From Lachnospiraceae bacterium (GTDB lineage Bacteria > Bacillota > Clostridia > Lachnospirales > Lachnospiraceae): a DNA stretch of 64,000 nt. The notes beneath the pieces are model-generated. The model was not told where the DNA came from, made no database searches, and saw only the letters and a program-made list of their open reading frames with translations. Numbering within the stretch: position 1 is the stretch's first letter; each line of letters opens with the position of its first letter. The stretch covers positions 11,720 through 75,719 of the forward strand of contig CABJAW010000019.1 in NCBI GenBank assembly GCA_902363665.1, written 5' to 3'. Position numbers and translations under genes: made by a program. Positions 15,297-23,674 of the stretch are shown in pieces.

Positions 15297-18044
15297 TTAT
15301 TTTTTTCTTCTGCGAAGGAAAATCACCAGAAGGATTACAAATACCGCACAGGATACCACCGCCAGTGCCACTACCATCGCAATCGGAGTCTCATCTCCGG
15401 TCTGCACAGCCGCAGATTTCGGGATCACCTTGAATGTAACAGACTTTGTGTCTGTCGTTCCGTCGGATACCCAATTTGTTCCATCGAAAATATCCTTGTT
15501 GTACGTTGCTTTCACCGTATATTCTCCAGCCTCTTTGATCGCCATTGAGATCGAATATGGAGACTGCAGCACACCGGATACATTGCTGATCTGATATGCC
15601 GACGGACGATACCGATAGTCGCCCGGATTCGGATTGCTGTTTGACATTCCGGCTCCCGAAGCGGTAAATTTAATCGTATCACCAATGTAATATTCTGCCC
15701 CTTCTTTCAGATCCAGAATCTGATTGTCATTCGGAGACGGACCGTCCTTGTATGTTGCACGCAATGATACATCCGTTGCCGGCATTGTAAAGGTAGTCTT
15801 CCATCTGGAGGAATCTGCAAAGGATACGTTTCCGCTCACTGCTTCCCATGTATTGAACTCCCGTCCGCTGGCCGGATAATTTGCTGTGACTGTCACAGTA
15901 TCTCCTGCATAATAGGACTGCTTATCACTGGTTCCATTTTCTACCTTCACTGTGTACGCAATCTTCTTATAGGATGCGGACACTGCCACTTCTCCTTCCG
16001 GCATCGTAAAGGTGGTCGTTGCTTTGTAAGCATCTGCCAGCGATGCATTCTGAGAGTCAACGGTCCAGGAATCAAATTCATATCCCTCCGGCGCTTTATC
16101 CGCAGTGATCGTCACAACCGTTCCGCTGACACATTCCGTATAATTTGCCGTTCCGTTCTTTACTGTAACCGCATAGGAAACCCCCTCATACGTAGCAAGA
16201 ATATCAAGATTTTCCGTAACCGTAAGAGTAATTGTCTCATCGTAAGCGGCATCTCCGATATCATACGTACCGTCATTGATCACCCACTTTGCAAACTGCT
16301 GTCCTGATTCACTCGGATTTGCAGTAACTGTGATCTTCTCATTTTCTTCACAGAACATCTCGGTGGAGGTTCCGTTAATCAATCCGTTTGCAACCGTAAC
16401 CTTATAGCTCTCTTTTGCTTCCTCGTAAACAGCTTTGACCTCAGCATCTCCCGACGGCATCGTAAAAGTAGTCGTCTCTGCCTTTTCATCTGCAAAAATA
16501 AGAGCTGTATCCTCTCCATCTACCACTGCACTGCCTTCCCAGTGCGAAAATTTCAATCCTTCTTCAAAACGGTCATCTGCAGTGACTGTAACCGTCTTTC
16601 CCGCCTCAAGCTCATCCACATCTGCGCTTCCGTTTTCTACGCTGACCTGATACTTCGGTGCTGCATATTCTGCGGTAAGTTCAACCGGGTTCTCCGGCAT
16701 CACAAATGTGGTGACCGCCTGCTGTGCGTCTTCCAGCTGTACATCAGAGGAAGTCTGCCACTGCGAGAAAACTTCTCCATCCTCTCCTTCATACGGTGCT
16801 TCTACGGAAACCATCTCGCCGGCCGCATACTCACCGCTTCCGATTCCGTTGTTGACCGTGACTTCATATTTCTGCTCCGTTTCTGTCTCTGGCGGTTCCT
16901 CGGTCACAGGTGTTTCTGTCTGCGGCTCCGTCTCCGGCGCTTCTGTCTGCGGAACTTCCGTCTGCGGTGCTTCAGTTGCCGGCGCTTCTGTCTCCGGTGC
17001 TTCTGTCTGCGGCTCCGTAGCAGGTACTTCCGTCTCCGGATCTATCACAATCGGATTGTCCTGATTCGTTGATGGCTCCGTCTCCGGAGTATCTGTCTGC
17101 GGCTCGGTTGCCGGTGCCTCGGTCTGCGGTTCCGTCACCGGCTCTGTCGCAGGTGCTTCTGTCTCATCTCCGATCACAATCGGATCCGTTGACGGTTCGG
17201 TTACCGGTTCTGTTGACGGTTCGGTCTGCACGGCTTCTGTATAAGTCGCAGTCAGTGTAACATCTACATTCGGCATGGTAAATGCCGTTTCTTCTGCAGA
17301 CGCATCCACCAGTGATACATTGGCACTGTCTACGCTCCAGCCGGCAAATTCATACCCTTCCTGGCTTCTGTCTGCCGCTGTAACTGTTACCCAGCTGCCT
17401 TCTTCATAGCTTCCGCTTCCATCTCCATAATTGACTGTAAGCGTATGGGCAGTCGATTCCTGCGCCGCCTCTTTGTATGTCGCTGTAATTTTCACCTTAC
17501 GGCCAACCATCTGAAATGTCGTCTCTGCACTCGACGGATCTGCAATCGTCACACCGTCTGTGTCGCATTTCCAGCCGGCAAATTCCATTCCATCCTCCGG
17601 ATCATCGGCCTTTATCGATACCGTATCGCCCTCCTGATAGTAGGCACGGTCCAAAGAACCATCCGGCTGCTCCCAGTCTCCAAAACGATAATGATGATAC
17701 GTATCATCTCCGTCCTTAAGACTTGCCGTTCCGCTTTCCACTTCCAGTTCATATCCGGCCTGCGTAATCTGAATTGAACCGTCCTCTGCCGTATCTGCAA
17801 CGTAAACCTTTCCATCATCTGTATTTGTCCAGCTTCCGTCTTCTGATGCATCTGTCTGGGTACCGTCCACGGTAAGCCCTGCTGTGATACCGGTCAGGCT
17901 GTCCTTTGGAAACAGTACCTGCTGCTCTACCCCTGCCGATGCATCATACGATGTCTCAGCGAATGCCTGCGATACCGGCAGCGCCATCATCGCACCTGCA
18001 AGCAAAAGGGCCAGCACTTTTTTCTGTCTGTTCTTCATAGTCAT
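15297..18044 (-). CDS. Cell-surface protein with divergent InlB B-repeats and a sorting-like C-terminus
   Basis: 915 residues. A signal peptide (KVLALLLAGAMMALPVSQAF) is followed by seven copies of a ~70-residue beta repeat with the pattern YxVTVxNG ... AGxxVTVTA ... FxxWxxxS ... TTFTMPxxxVxLxAxY, typical of the divergent InlB B-repeat family. Repeats two and three are separated by a ~120-residue Pro/Thr/Glu-rich linker built from ETEAPATEPQTEAP-like units, probably extended and possibly glycosylated. A different beta domain follows, then AAVQTGDETP, one transmembrane helix and RRRKK. This end resembles cell-wall sorting signals but lacks a clear LPxTG, so sortase anchoring is uncertain. Two adjacent ATG codons (18044, 18038) share the AAAGGAAAGGG site. 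Likely adhesin or surface-layer role. Confidence 0.8.
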   Translation of the reverse strand: MTMKNRQKKVLALLLAGAMMALPVSQAFAETSYDASAGVEQQVLFPKDSLTGITAGLTVDGTQTDASEDGSWTNTDDGKVYVADTAEDGSIQITQAGYELEVESGTASLKDGDDTYHHYRFGDWEQPDGSLDRAYYQEGDTVSIKADDPEDGMEFAGWKCDTDGVTIADPSSAETTFQMVGRKVKITATYKEAAQESTAHTLTVNYGDGSGSYEEGSWVTVTAADRSQEGYEFAGWSVDSANVSLVDASAEETAFTMPNVDVTLTATYTEAVQTEPSTEPVTEPSTDPIVIGDETEAPATEPVTEPQTEAPATEPQTDTPETEPSTNQDNPIVIDPETEVPATEPQTEAPETEAPATEAPQTEVPQTEAPETEPQTETPVTEEPPETETEQKYEVTVNNGIGSGEYAAGEMVSVEAPYEGEDGEVFSQWQTSSDVQLEDAQQAVTTFVMPENPVELTAEYAAPKYQVSVENGSADVDELEAGKTVTVTADDRFEEGLKFSHWEGSAVVDGEDTALIFADEKAETTTFTMPSGDAEVKAVYEEAKESYKVTVANGLINGTSTEMFCEENEKITVTANPSESGQQFAKWVINDGTYDIGDAAYDETITLTVTENLDILATYEGVSYAVTVKNGTANYTECVSGTVVTITADKAPEGYEFDSWTVDSQNASLADAYKATTTFTMPEGEVAVSASYKKIAYTVKVENGTSDKQSYYAGDTVTVTANYPASGREFNTWEAVSGNVSFADSSRWKTTFTMPATDVSLRATYKDGPSPNDNQILDLKEGAEYYIGDTIKFTASGAGMSNSNPNPGDYRYRPSAYQISNVSGVLQSPYSISMAIKEAGEYTVKATYNKDIFDGTNWVSDGTTDTKSVTFKVIPKSAAVQTGDETPIAMVVALAVVSCAVFVILLVIFLRRRKK

Positions 18045-18065
18045 TCCCTTTCCTTTCTTACCTGA

Positions 18066-18148
18066 TCCTCTAGACCGTGTCTGAAAAATGTTTTTTCAAA
18101 TACGCTCTGACAGCCGCTCTGTTCTCCATCTTTTTGACAGAGCGGCTG
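18066..18148. repeat. Short inverted repeat plus strong hairpin in the surface-protein leader
   Basis: CCGTGTCTGAAAAATG is mirrored by TTTTTTCAAATACGC (family E; related ends at 42393 and 43021). Immediately after, GACAGCCGCTCTG pairs with CAGAGCGGCTGTC (18107-18148) and TTTTTT follows on the plus strand, where no gene ends. The 18045-18358 gap otherwise holds the promoter at 18165 and the rnpB terminator. Confidence 0.6.
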
Positions 18149-18164
18149 TCTTTTTTCTGATGCT

Positions 18165-18175
18165 ATTATACCATA
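18165..18175 (-). promoter_or_regulatory. Extended -10 promoter of the surface-protein gene
   Basis: Minus strand TATGGTATAAT, a perfect -10 with the TGn extension; no good -35. The transcript would carry a ~115-base leader containing the hairpin at 18107-18148. Confidence 0.6.
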
Positions 18176-18310
18176 GCACCCTGCAAAATCCTAGAATGGT
18201 TTCTCTGTGCTTTTCTTAAAACTTTCCTAAGACCGGTCTGCTCAGCCAAACATACCATTTTATTCACGCTTTTATGCACGTTTTTCTCCTACACCATTTC
18301 CCCTCCGAAC

Positions 18311-18352
18311 ATCCAAAAATGAGCTGCACACAAATCTCTCTGTGTGCAGCTC
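18311..18352 (-). terminator. RNase P RNA terminator
   Basis: GAGCTGCACACA pairs with TGTGTGCAGCTC, eight-base loop, followed by ATTTTTGG on the minus strand, six bases after the 3' end of the RNA. Confidence 0.85.
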
Positions 18353-18358
18353 ATTTTT

Positions 18359-18703
18359 GTAAGCAGGACGATAAGCCGGGTTATGTCGTGAATGGTCATC
18401 TATCCAGACCTGCCGTTGCCGGCAGGCTCAAGCAACCTACCTGAAGCTGACGGGCCGCCATATGCTTCGTTGCGGTCTTGCTTCGGATGGGGTTTACATA
18501 TGCCCCTCCTGTTACCAGGAGGGCGGTAGTCTCTTACACTGCCCTTCCACCCTTACCGCGTCAAACGCGGCGGTTCATTTCTGTTGCACTGTCCTTGGAG
18601 TCGCCTCCACCGGATGTTATCCGGCATCCCTGCCCTGTGAAGCCCGGACTTTCCTCGTCTGGCACCTTTCGGCCTGCCAGCCGCGACCATTTATCCTACT
18701 TAC
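18359..18703 (-). ncRNA. rnpB: RNase P RNA, bacterial A-type
   Basis: About 345 bases. The minus strand contains the universal blocks: CGAGGAAAGTCCGGGCTTCA, GGGTGGAAGGGCAGTG-like P10/P11 region, GTAAACCCCATCCGAAGCAA and ATAACCCGGCTTATCGTC at the 3' end, with the terminal helix formed by GTAAGTAGGA and TCCTGCTTAC. This is the catalytic RNA that matures tRNA 5' ends, including the three tRNAs in this window. Ends are set from the terminal helix and may be off by a few bases. Confidence 0.97.
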
Positions 18704-18719
18704 CTCTTTTGCAAACCGC

Positions 18720-18748
18720 ATTTTATCACAATTTTACGGATTTGTAAA
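18720..18748 (-). promoter_or_regulatory. rnpB promoter
   Basis: Minus strand TTTACA, 17 bases, TAAAAT, with initiation expected about 10 bases before the RNA's 5' end or at it after trimming. The -35 lies only 13 bases beyond the nucleoside kinase stop codon. Confidence 0.7.
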
Positions 18749-18760
18749 TCTTTTTGTTTC

Positions 18761-20431
18761 TTACAGATCGAAACATCCGCCTCCGATAAACTCACGGATC
18801 AGCGAATTATTCGGAATCGCATCACCTGGAATCGGCAGGAAATAATCGAGAAATTTCAAAAGCCGTTTCGCCTCTTCGTATTCCGGCTCACCGGGTTCGA
18901 TCGAGAACAGCAGCGGTTCCGCATACTGCTTCAGCACCGCCAGTTCATAGATCAGCGCCGAATTAAACATCACATCCGCATTTTCCTGATATGGAAAAAT
19001 GTGATTTTCCTCGCCTCGCCGCACCGAATCCCACATGGCGATCGTAGCCTTTGCCGACGTTCCCCGTGTTCTTGCATCCCGCACGATCCGGCGCAAAAGC
19101 CGGCCATCCGTCGTCGGGATCCGGTTGTGTTCGTCGATATTCAGCTGTGTCAGCGCACTGATGTAGATCCGGAATTTGCTTTCCCTGGGCAGTGCATACG
19201 TCAGCTGGTCATTCAGGCCGTGAATTCCCTCAATGATCAAAATATCATTCTTTTCCAGCTTTTTGAAGCGGCCCTTGTATTCCCGCTTTCCGGTCTTGAA
19301 ATTAAAACTGGGAAGTTCTACCGTTTCACCGCGCAGCAATGCTGACATATCTGCATTCAGCTGCTTTGTATCGATCGCCTCGATCCGTTCAAAATCATAG
19401 TTTCCGTCCTCATCCTTCGGCGTCTTTTCCCGGTTCACAAAGTAATCATCCGCCGCAATCGGGTGTGGATGCAGCCCATACACTGCAAGCTGTGTGGAGA
19501 GCCTGTGTGAAAAAGTCGTTTTTCCAGAAGAAGACGGTCCGGCGATCAGCACAATCTTTTTTTCCGGAGAAGCTGCAATCGCTCCTGCCATCTCTGCGAT
19601 TTGTTTCTCGTGGAATGCCTCCTGAATCATGATCAGCGTTTTCACATCATTTTTTACAATGTAATCATTCAGTGCGCCGACCGTCGGGATGCCAAGCTTC
19701 ATTCCCCACTCCATCGAACCTTTCTGTACCTGCCAGATTTTTTTTCTCGGAGAAAACTCCGGAAGCTGATCCGGATTCTGACGCGTCGGGAAAACCAGCA
19801 CAAACCCGTCCTCATAAAGGCGCAGGTCAAAGCAGGTCAGCCACGAAGTATCCGGCGCCATATAACCGTAAAAATAATCCTCAAACGTCAGGAGATTATA
19901 AATATTTACCCTGGATGCCCGCCGGTAACGAACCAGTTGTTCCTTATCATACATCCGGTATTCCCTGAAACGCCGACAGGCCTCATAAGTCGGAATTGAA
20001 AGTTTTCGGATCGGATGTACCTCACGGACCAGCTGCTGCATATACCCTTTTACCTGATCCAGAAACTCCTGCGTCACAGGCACACTTCCCTGCATGGTAC
20101 AATAATAGCCGCCACTCACGGAAAAATGCACGCCAACCCGGTCAATTTTTCGATTGTCGCCGACAACGTGGTAGATAGCCTTAAGCATCAGCAGCTCCAC
20201 GCTTCTGCAGTACGTACTGTATCCCGCCTTGTCCTGCACCGTGACAAAAGACACACGGCTTCCATTCTCTGCTTTTTTCGTCAGCTCCCGCAGCCTGCCA
20301 TCTACTTTTGCAAGTATAATCTTTGCCGGATAATCTTTCTGATATTCCTCTGCGATCTCCCGGTATGTCGTCTCCGGAGGATAGGTCCGTTTTTCTCCAT
20401 TTACTTCCACTGTAAGCTGTAATTCGTCCAT
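18761..20431 (-). CDS. Long nucleoside kinase with N-terminal TGS-like domain
   Basis: 556 residues. The first ~65 form a TGS-like ubiquitin fold (LTVEVNGEKRTYPPETTYRE), followed by a region similar to the threonyl-tRNA-synthetase second domain (VGVHFSVSGGYYCTMQG), then a P-loop kinase from about 280 with Walker A AGPSSSGKTTFSHR and the uridine-kinase signature AADDYFVNRE. This long form is common in Clostridia and is annotated as uridine/nucleoside kinase; the role of the tRNA-synthetase-like part is unknown. The start at 20431 has GGAGG at six-base spacing; nine upstream in-frame codons lack a site. A conventional short uridine kinase is at 62418-63038, so the two probably differ in role. 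Confidence 0.85.
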   Translation of the reverse strand: MDELQLTVEVNGEKRTYPPETTYREIAEEYQKDYPAKIILAKVDGRLRELTKKAENGSRVSFVTVQDKAGYSTYCRSVELLMLKAIYHVVGDNRKIDRVGVHFSVSGGYYCTMQGSVPVTQEFLDQVKGYMQQLVREVHPIRKLSIPTYEACRRFREYRMYDKEQLVRYRRASRVNIYNLLTFEDYFYGYMAPDTSWLTCFDLRLYEDGFVLVFPTRQNPDQLPEFSPRKKIWQVQKGSMEWGMKLGIPTVGALNDYIVKNDVKTLIMIQEAFHEKQIAEMAGAIAASPEKKIVLIAGPSSSGKTTFSHRLSTQLAVYGLHPHPIAADDYFVNREKTPKDEDGNYDFERIEAIDTKQLNADMSALLRGETVELPSFNFKTGKREYKGRFKKLEKNDILIIEGIHGLNDQLTYALPRESKFRIYISALTQLNIDEHNRIPTTDGRLLRRIVRDARTRGTSAKATIAMWDSVRRGEENHIFPYQENADVMFNSALIYELAVLKQYAEPLLFSIEPGEPEYEEAKRLLKFLDYFLPIPGDAIPNNSLIREFIGGGCFDL

Positions 20432-20455
20432 TTCGCACCTCCAATCAGCCACAGT

Positions 20456-20545
20456 CAAAGAGGATATTCACAATCCACTTCTCTGCTTACAGGATCATAA
20501 GGAATCCTCCCGCAAGCGGGTCCCTTATGATATGTCATGAACGCA
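20456..20545. repeat. Composite of family B and C palindromes
   Basis: AGTCAAAGAGGATATTCACA and AATCCACTTCTCTGCTTAC (family B), then ATCATAAGGAATCCTCCCGC with AAGCGGGTCCCTTATGAT (family C hairpin), then ATGAACGCAGTCGCTTCGCG and TTCAAAA, the module also present at 55092 and 61257. It fills most of the gap between nif3 and the kinase gene. Confidence 0.75.
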
Positions 20546-20581
20546 GTCGCTTCGCGTTCAAAAAATTCTGCCGCTTCATGT

Positions 20582-21364
20582 TCAGATCACTTCAAACGGC
20601 TCTCCCTGTTTCGCTCTCTTTACTTCTAGTTCCCCAAAATGTGTTTTCATCCACGCTTCCATATGCGGAATAAAGATCTGCTCGATCCCGTAATGCCCGG
20701 CATCAATGATCGAAAGCCCCTGATCCATTGCATCCAGTCCGTCGTGATGACCGATATCTCCAGTAATATAAATCTGTGCTCCGCCCGCAAGCGCCTCACC
20801 GATCATGCTCTTTCCGGATCCGGGGCAGACCGCCGCTTTTTTTATCTTCGTTTCCTTTTTTCCAAACAGCCTTACATGCGGAAGCTGAAACGCTTCTTTC
20901 ACAAGCTGACAGCACTCCTGTGCTGTCAGTTCCATTTCAAACTCACCAATACAGCCGATTCCGTACGGTACACCGTCCACACAGCCTGTCTGCTCCAGAG
21001 GTACCTGATTTTGAAGATGCAGACGGGCACCCGCAAGTTCTGCCATCTTTGCTGCATCGTAATTCGTATGCATCGCATAATGTGCAATCCCATTTTCTGC
21101 CAGCATCAGTACTTTTCTTCCATGCATAGACCCGTCATTGATCTGACGGATGCCCGAGAGCAAAAGCGGATGATGCGTCAGCAGAAGATCCGCATGCCAC
21201 GCGATGCATTCCTCAATGACTTCGTTCGTCGCATCCAGCGCAACAAGCACTTTTTTTACTTCCTTCCGGCTGCTTCCAACCTGCAGTCCCGGATTATCCC
21301 AGTCCATCGCAAACGTCCTCGGAAATTCCAGATCCAGTTCTTTTATGATCGTTTCGACTTTCAT
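20582..21364 (-). CDS. NIF3/DUF34-family dinuclear metal protein
   Basis: 260 residues of the NIF3 family. Metal-ligand motifs are visible: LLLTHHPLLLSG and TNYDAA in the first half, GDIGHHDGLDA and DAGHYGIEQ in the second. The family forms toroidal hexamers with two metal ions; it is often labelled GTP cyclohydrolase I type 2, but the reaction is not firmly established. GGAGGG is six bases from the ATG. It follows trmK in the order rpoD-trmK-nif3 common in Firmicutes, with the unusual addition of a 162-base palindrome between trmK and nif3. Confidence 0.9.
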   Translation of the reverse strand: MKVETIIKELDLEFPRTFAMDWDNPGLQVGSSRKEVKKVLVALDATNEVIEECIAWHADLLLTHHPLLLSGIRQINDGSMHGRKVLMLAENGIAHYAMHTNYDAAKMAELAGARLHLQNQVPLEQTGCVDGVPYGIGCIGEFEMELTAQECCQLVKEAFQLPHVRLFGKKETKIKKAAVCPGSGKSMIGEALAGGAQIYITGDIGHHDGLDAMDQGLSIIDAGHYGIEQIFIPHMEAWMKTHFGELEVKRAKQGEPFEVI

Positions 21365-21388
21365 TTTAATTTCCCTCCACTTCCTTTG

Positions 21389-21550
21389 CTATAGCGATTC
21401 AATAAAATAATGCAGGCAAGACGATTTGGCAGAGTGCGAAAGACAAGGATGAAATCTGCAGGCGTGCTGACGCACGGCAAAGATTTCTGACGCAGTATTT
21501 CACGCTCTGACAGATCGGATGGGATGCATTATTTTGCAGAATTGCTATAG
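21389..21550. repeat. 162-base MITE-like palindrome between trmK and nif3
   Basis: Left end CTATAGCGATTCAATAAAAT and right end (reverse complement) CTATAGCAATTCTGCAAAAT are imperfect inverted repeats. Pairing continues inwards (GGCAGAGTGCGAAA against TTTCACGCTCTGACAG) so nearly the whole element could fold into one hairpin. No open reading frame of note. It is unrelated in sequence to families A and B. Confidence 0.8.
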
Positions 21551-21562
21551 CTCTGCCCTGAC

Positions 21563-22408
21563 TCATTTCACTTCTTTAAGTCTTTCCCGTACACCTGCGA
21601 TCAGCCGCAGTTCATACGCGATCTCCGTGCGCCGGGCTACAGCGCCTTCCGTGTCTTTTCCTTCCAGTGAAGTGAGTACATTTCGGTACAGCGTTTCCTC
21701 GCGGTCCAGATAGCCTGCCAGGAGCGGATGCTTCTTTTCAAGAAGCAGCGGTCCATAGCGCAGCTCCTGTTCCTCTTTCTCTTTGCCTGCTTCATATTTA
21801 AACGCGATATCATCAACGTTCTTTCTCTGATTTTCTGTATCACCCGCTCCTGAACTTTGTTCTTCTGTGTTTTCTTCCATAATTTTCCCCGGTATTTCCA
21901 GACAATGATTCCGATCTTTCGCTTCTGACATTCCCCCGCATTTTTGTGCACGCATCATCGGGTAATATTTTCCATCCTCCAGCACAAGATCCTCCGCCGT
22001 AATCGCATATCCTTCTTCTGCCAGCCATCCGCGCACACTCGGCAGATCAGACTGCGGCTGCAAAACAAGTGTGGCGCCGTCCAGAATCTCCCTTTTGCCG
22101 CTCAGGATACGTACCGTTAAAAGCCCACCCATTCCGGCGATCAAAACGGCATCTGCCTCTCCTTTTTTCATCTTCTCCAGACCGTCTGAAAGCCGTATCT
22201 CTATTTTTTCCTCCAGTCCATGCGCTTTGATATTCTCCTCTGCCCGCATAAGCGGTCCCTGATTGATATCCATTGCCAGTGCACGTGGGATTTTTCCCTC
22301 CTCCACAAGCGCGATCGGTATGTATGCATGGTCGGTTCCGACGTCCGCAAGCACCGTGCCGCCCGGTACCAGATCCGCCACTGCTCTCAAACGTTTTGAT
22401 AACTGCAT
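21563..22408 (-). CDS. trmK: tRNA (adenine22-N1)-methyltransferase
   Basis: 281-residue Rossmann methyltransferase. SAM-binding motif VLADVGTDHAYIPI, the LSDGLEKM acidic loop and the family hallmark LIAGMGGLLTVRIL are present, and QPQSDLPSVRGWL follows. TrmK methylates A22 in the D-loop of tRNAs in the cytoplasm. At 281 residues it is longer than the usual ~230-240: about 55 extra, mostly charged residues (roughly 145-205, including EENTEEQSSGAGDTENQRK) are inserted before the conserved YGPLLL helix. It lies 90 bases after rpoD in the usual rpoD-trmK-nif3 order. AAAGGA precedes the ATG. Confidence 0.9.
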   Translation of the reverse strand: MQLSKRLRAVADLVPGGTVLADVGTDHAYIPIALVEEGKIPRALAMDINQGPLMRAEENIKAHGLEEKIEIRLSDGLEKMKKGEADAVLIAGMGGLLTVRILSGKREILDGATLVLQPQSDLPSVRGWLAEEGYAITAEDLVLEDGKYYPMMRAQKCGGMSEAKDRNHCLEIPGKIMEENTEEQSSGAGDTENQRKNVDDIAFKYEAGKEKEEQELRYGPLLLEKKHPLLAGYLDREETLYRNVLTSLEGKDTEGAVARRTEIAYELRLIAGVRERLKEVK

Positions 22409-22498
22409 ATCCTGTGTTTCCTTTCTGTTTTTATACGGATTTTTCTTCTTTTCTGAATTTTCTGGATTGTCATTTTCCCCGCATCCACCGGCATCAGC

Positions 22499-23620
22499 CT
22501 ACTCCAGATAATCCTTCAGTTTCCGGCTTCTGGACGGATGGCGCAGCTTGCGCAGTGCTTTGGCTTCGATCTGGCGGATACGCTCTCTTGTCACGTTGAA
22601 CTCTTTTCCAACTTCTTCCAGTGTGCGGGCATGGCCGTCATCCAGTCCGAAACGCAGACGCAGCACTCTCTGCTCCCGGTCGGTCAGCGTGGAAAGCACC
22701 TCCACAAGCTGCTCCTTAAGGATACTGAATGTCGCCGCCTCATCCGGCACCGGAATATGGTCATCCCGGATAAAATCGCCCAGATGACTGTCGTCCTCCT
22801 CGCCCACCGGTGTCTCCATTGATACCGGCTCCTGCGAAATCTTCAGAATTTCCTGAACTTTATCCGCCGGCATATCCAGGCGCTTTCCGATCTCCTCCGG
22901 TTTTGGTTCGCGGCCAAGTTCCTGCAGAAGCTGGCGTGAGGTGCGAATCACCCGGTTCATGGTCTCCACCATATGCACCGGGATGCGGATGGTTCTCGCC
23001 TGGTCTGCAATCGCCCGTGTGATCGCCTGCTTGATCCACCAGGTCGCATATGTGCTGAATTTATATCCCTTCGTATAGTCAAATTTTTCCACCGCCTTGA
23101 TGAGTCCGAGATTTCCTTCCTGAATCAAATCAAGCAGCTGCATGCCACGGCCTGCATAACGCTTTGCAATGCTGACTACCAGGCGAAGGTTTGCTTCTGC
23201 AAGCTTCTTTTTGGCTTCCTCGTCCCCCTCGCTCATCCGTCTTGCAAGTTCCACCTCTTCCTCAGAAGTCAGAAGCGGAATACGGCCAATTTCTTTCAAA
23301 TACATGCGCACCGGATCGTCCGTACTGATTCCTTCCGGAACGCTTAAATCCAGCTTGTCCAGATCTTCTTCCTGCTCATCTTCAAACTCTTCGCCGTCCG
23401 GCAAAAGCAGGGCATCATCGTCATCCGTATCCGAAATTTTCAGAACATCGATTCCTTTATGTGCCAGATATTCTATAATGCGGTCGTACTGTTGTTCACT
23501 GGGGGACATGCTCTCGAAAAAATCCTGAAGTTCTTTGTATTCCAGGATATTTTTCTTTGTTCGCGCAAGCGCTACCAGTTCCTGCAGTTTCTTTTGAAAT
23601 TCTATCGCCTGTACCTCCAT
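22499..23620 (-). CDS. rpoD: Primary RNA polymerase sigma factor (sigma-70/SigA)
   Basis: 373 residues, the compact Gram-positive form. Region 1.2 [18 protein letters not shown], region 2 with [20 protein letters not shown] and [18 protein letters not shown] (-10 recognition), region 3 and region 4.2 [20 protein letters not shown] (-35 recognition) are all intact. It directs housekeeping transcription, consistent with the TTGACA/TATAAT promoters seen here. The ATG at 23620 has GGCAGG upstream; a TTG seven codons earlier is a weaker choice. It follows dnaG by 54 bases, the classic dnaG-rpoD macromolecular-synthesis arrangement. Confidence 0.97.
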   Translation of the reverse strand: MEVQAIEFQKKLQELVALARTKKNILEYKELQDFFESMSPSEQQYDRIIEYLAHKGIDVLKISDTDDDDALLLPDGEEFEDEQEEDLDKLDLSVPEGISTDDPVRMYLKEIGRIPLLTSEEEVELARRMSEGDEEAKKKLAEANLRLVVSIAKRYAGRGMQLLDLIQEGNLGLIKAVEKFDYTKGYKFSTYATWWIKQAITRAIADQARTIRIPVHMVETMNRVIRTSRQLLQELGREPKPEEIGKRLDMPADKVQEILKISQEPVSMETPVGEEDDSHLGDFIRDDHIPVPDEAATFSILKEQLVEVLSTLTDREQRVLRLRFGLDDGHARTLEEVGKEFNVTRERIRQIEAKALRKLRHPSRSRKLKDYLE

Positions 23621-23674
23621 CCAGTTTACCTGCCTTTCCAATTCCTGCCCTGTTTCTGCATCAGTTTCTCCCCG

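Noticed and set aside
16435..17260. Long plus-strand frames with repeated Gly-Ala-Ser-Val-Ser units opposite the surface protein
   Set aside because: They mirror the PTE repeat of the real minus-strand gene; no ribosome sites and no independent support.
15297..18044. CRISPR-like or tandem-DNA array in the repeat region of the surface gene
   Set aside because: The repeats are protein-level PTE units with irregular DNA period and no spacers.
18462..18845. Plus-strand reading frames across the RNase P RNA
   Set aside because: They lie opposite a clear structural RNA and lack translation signals.
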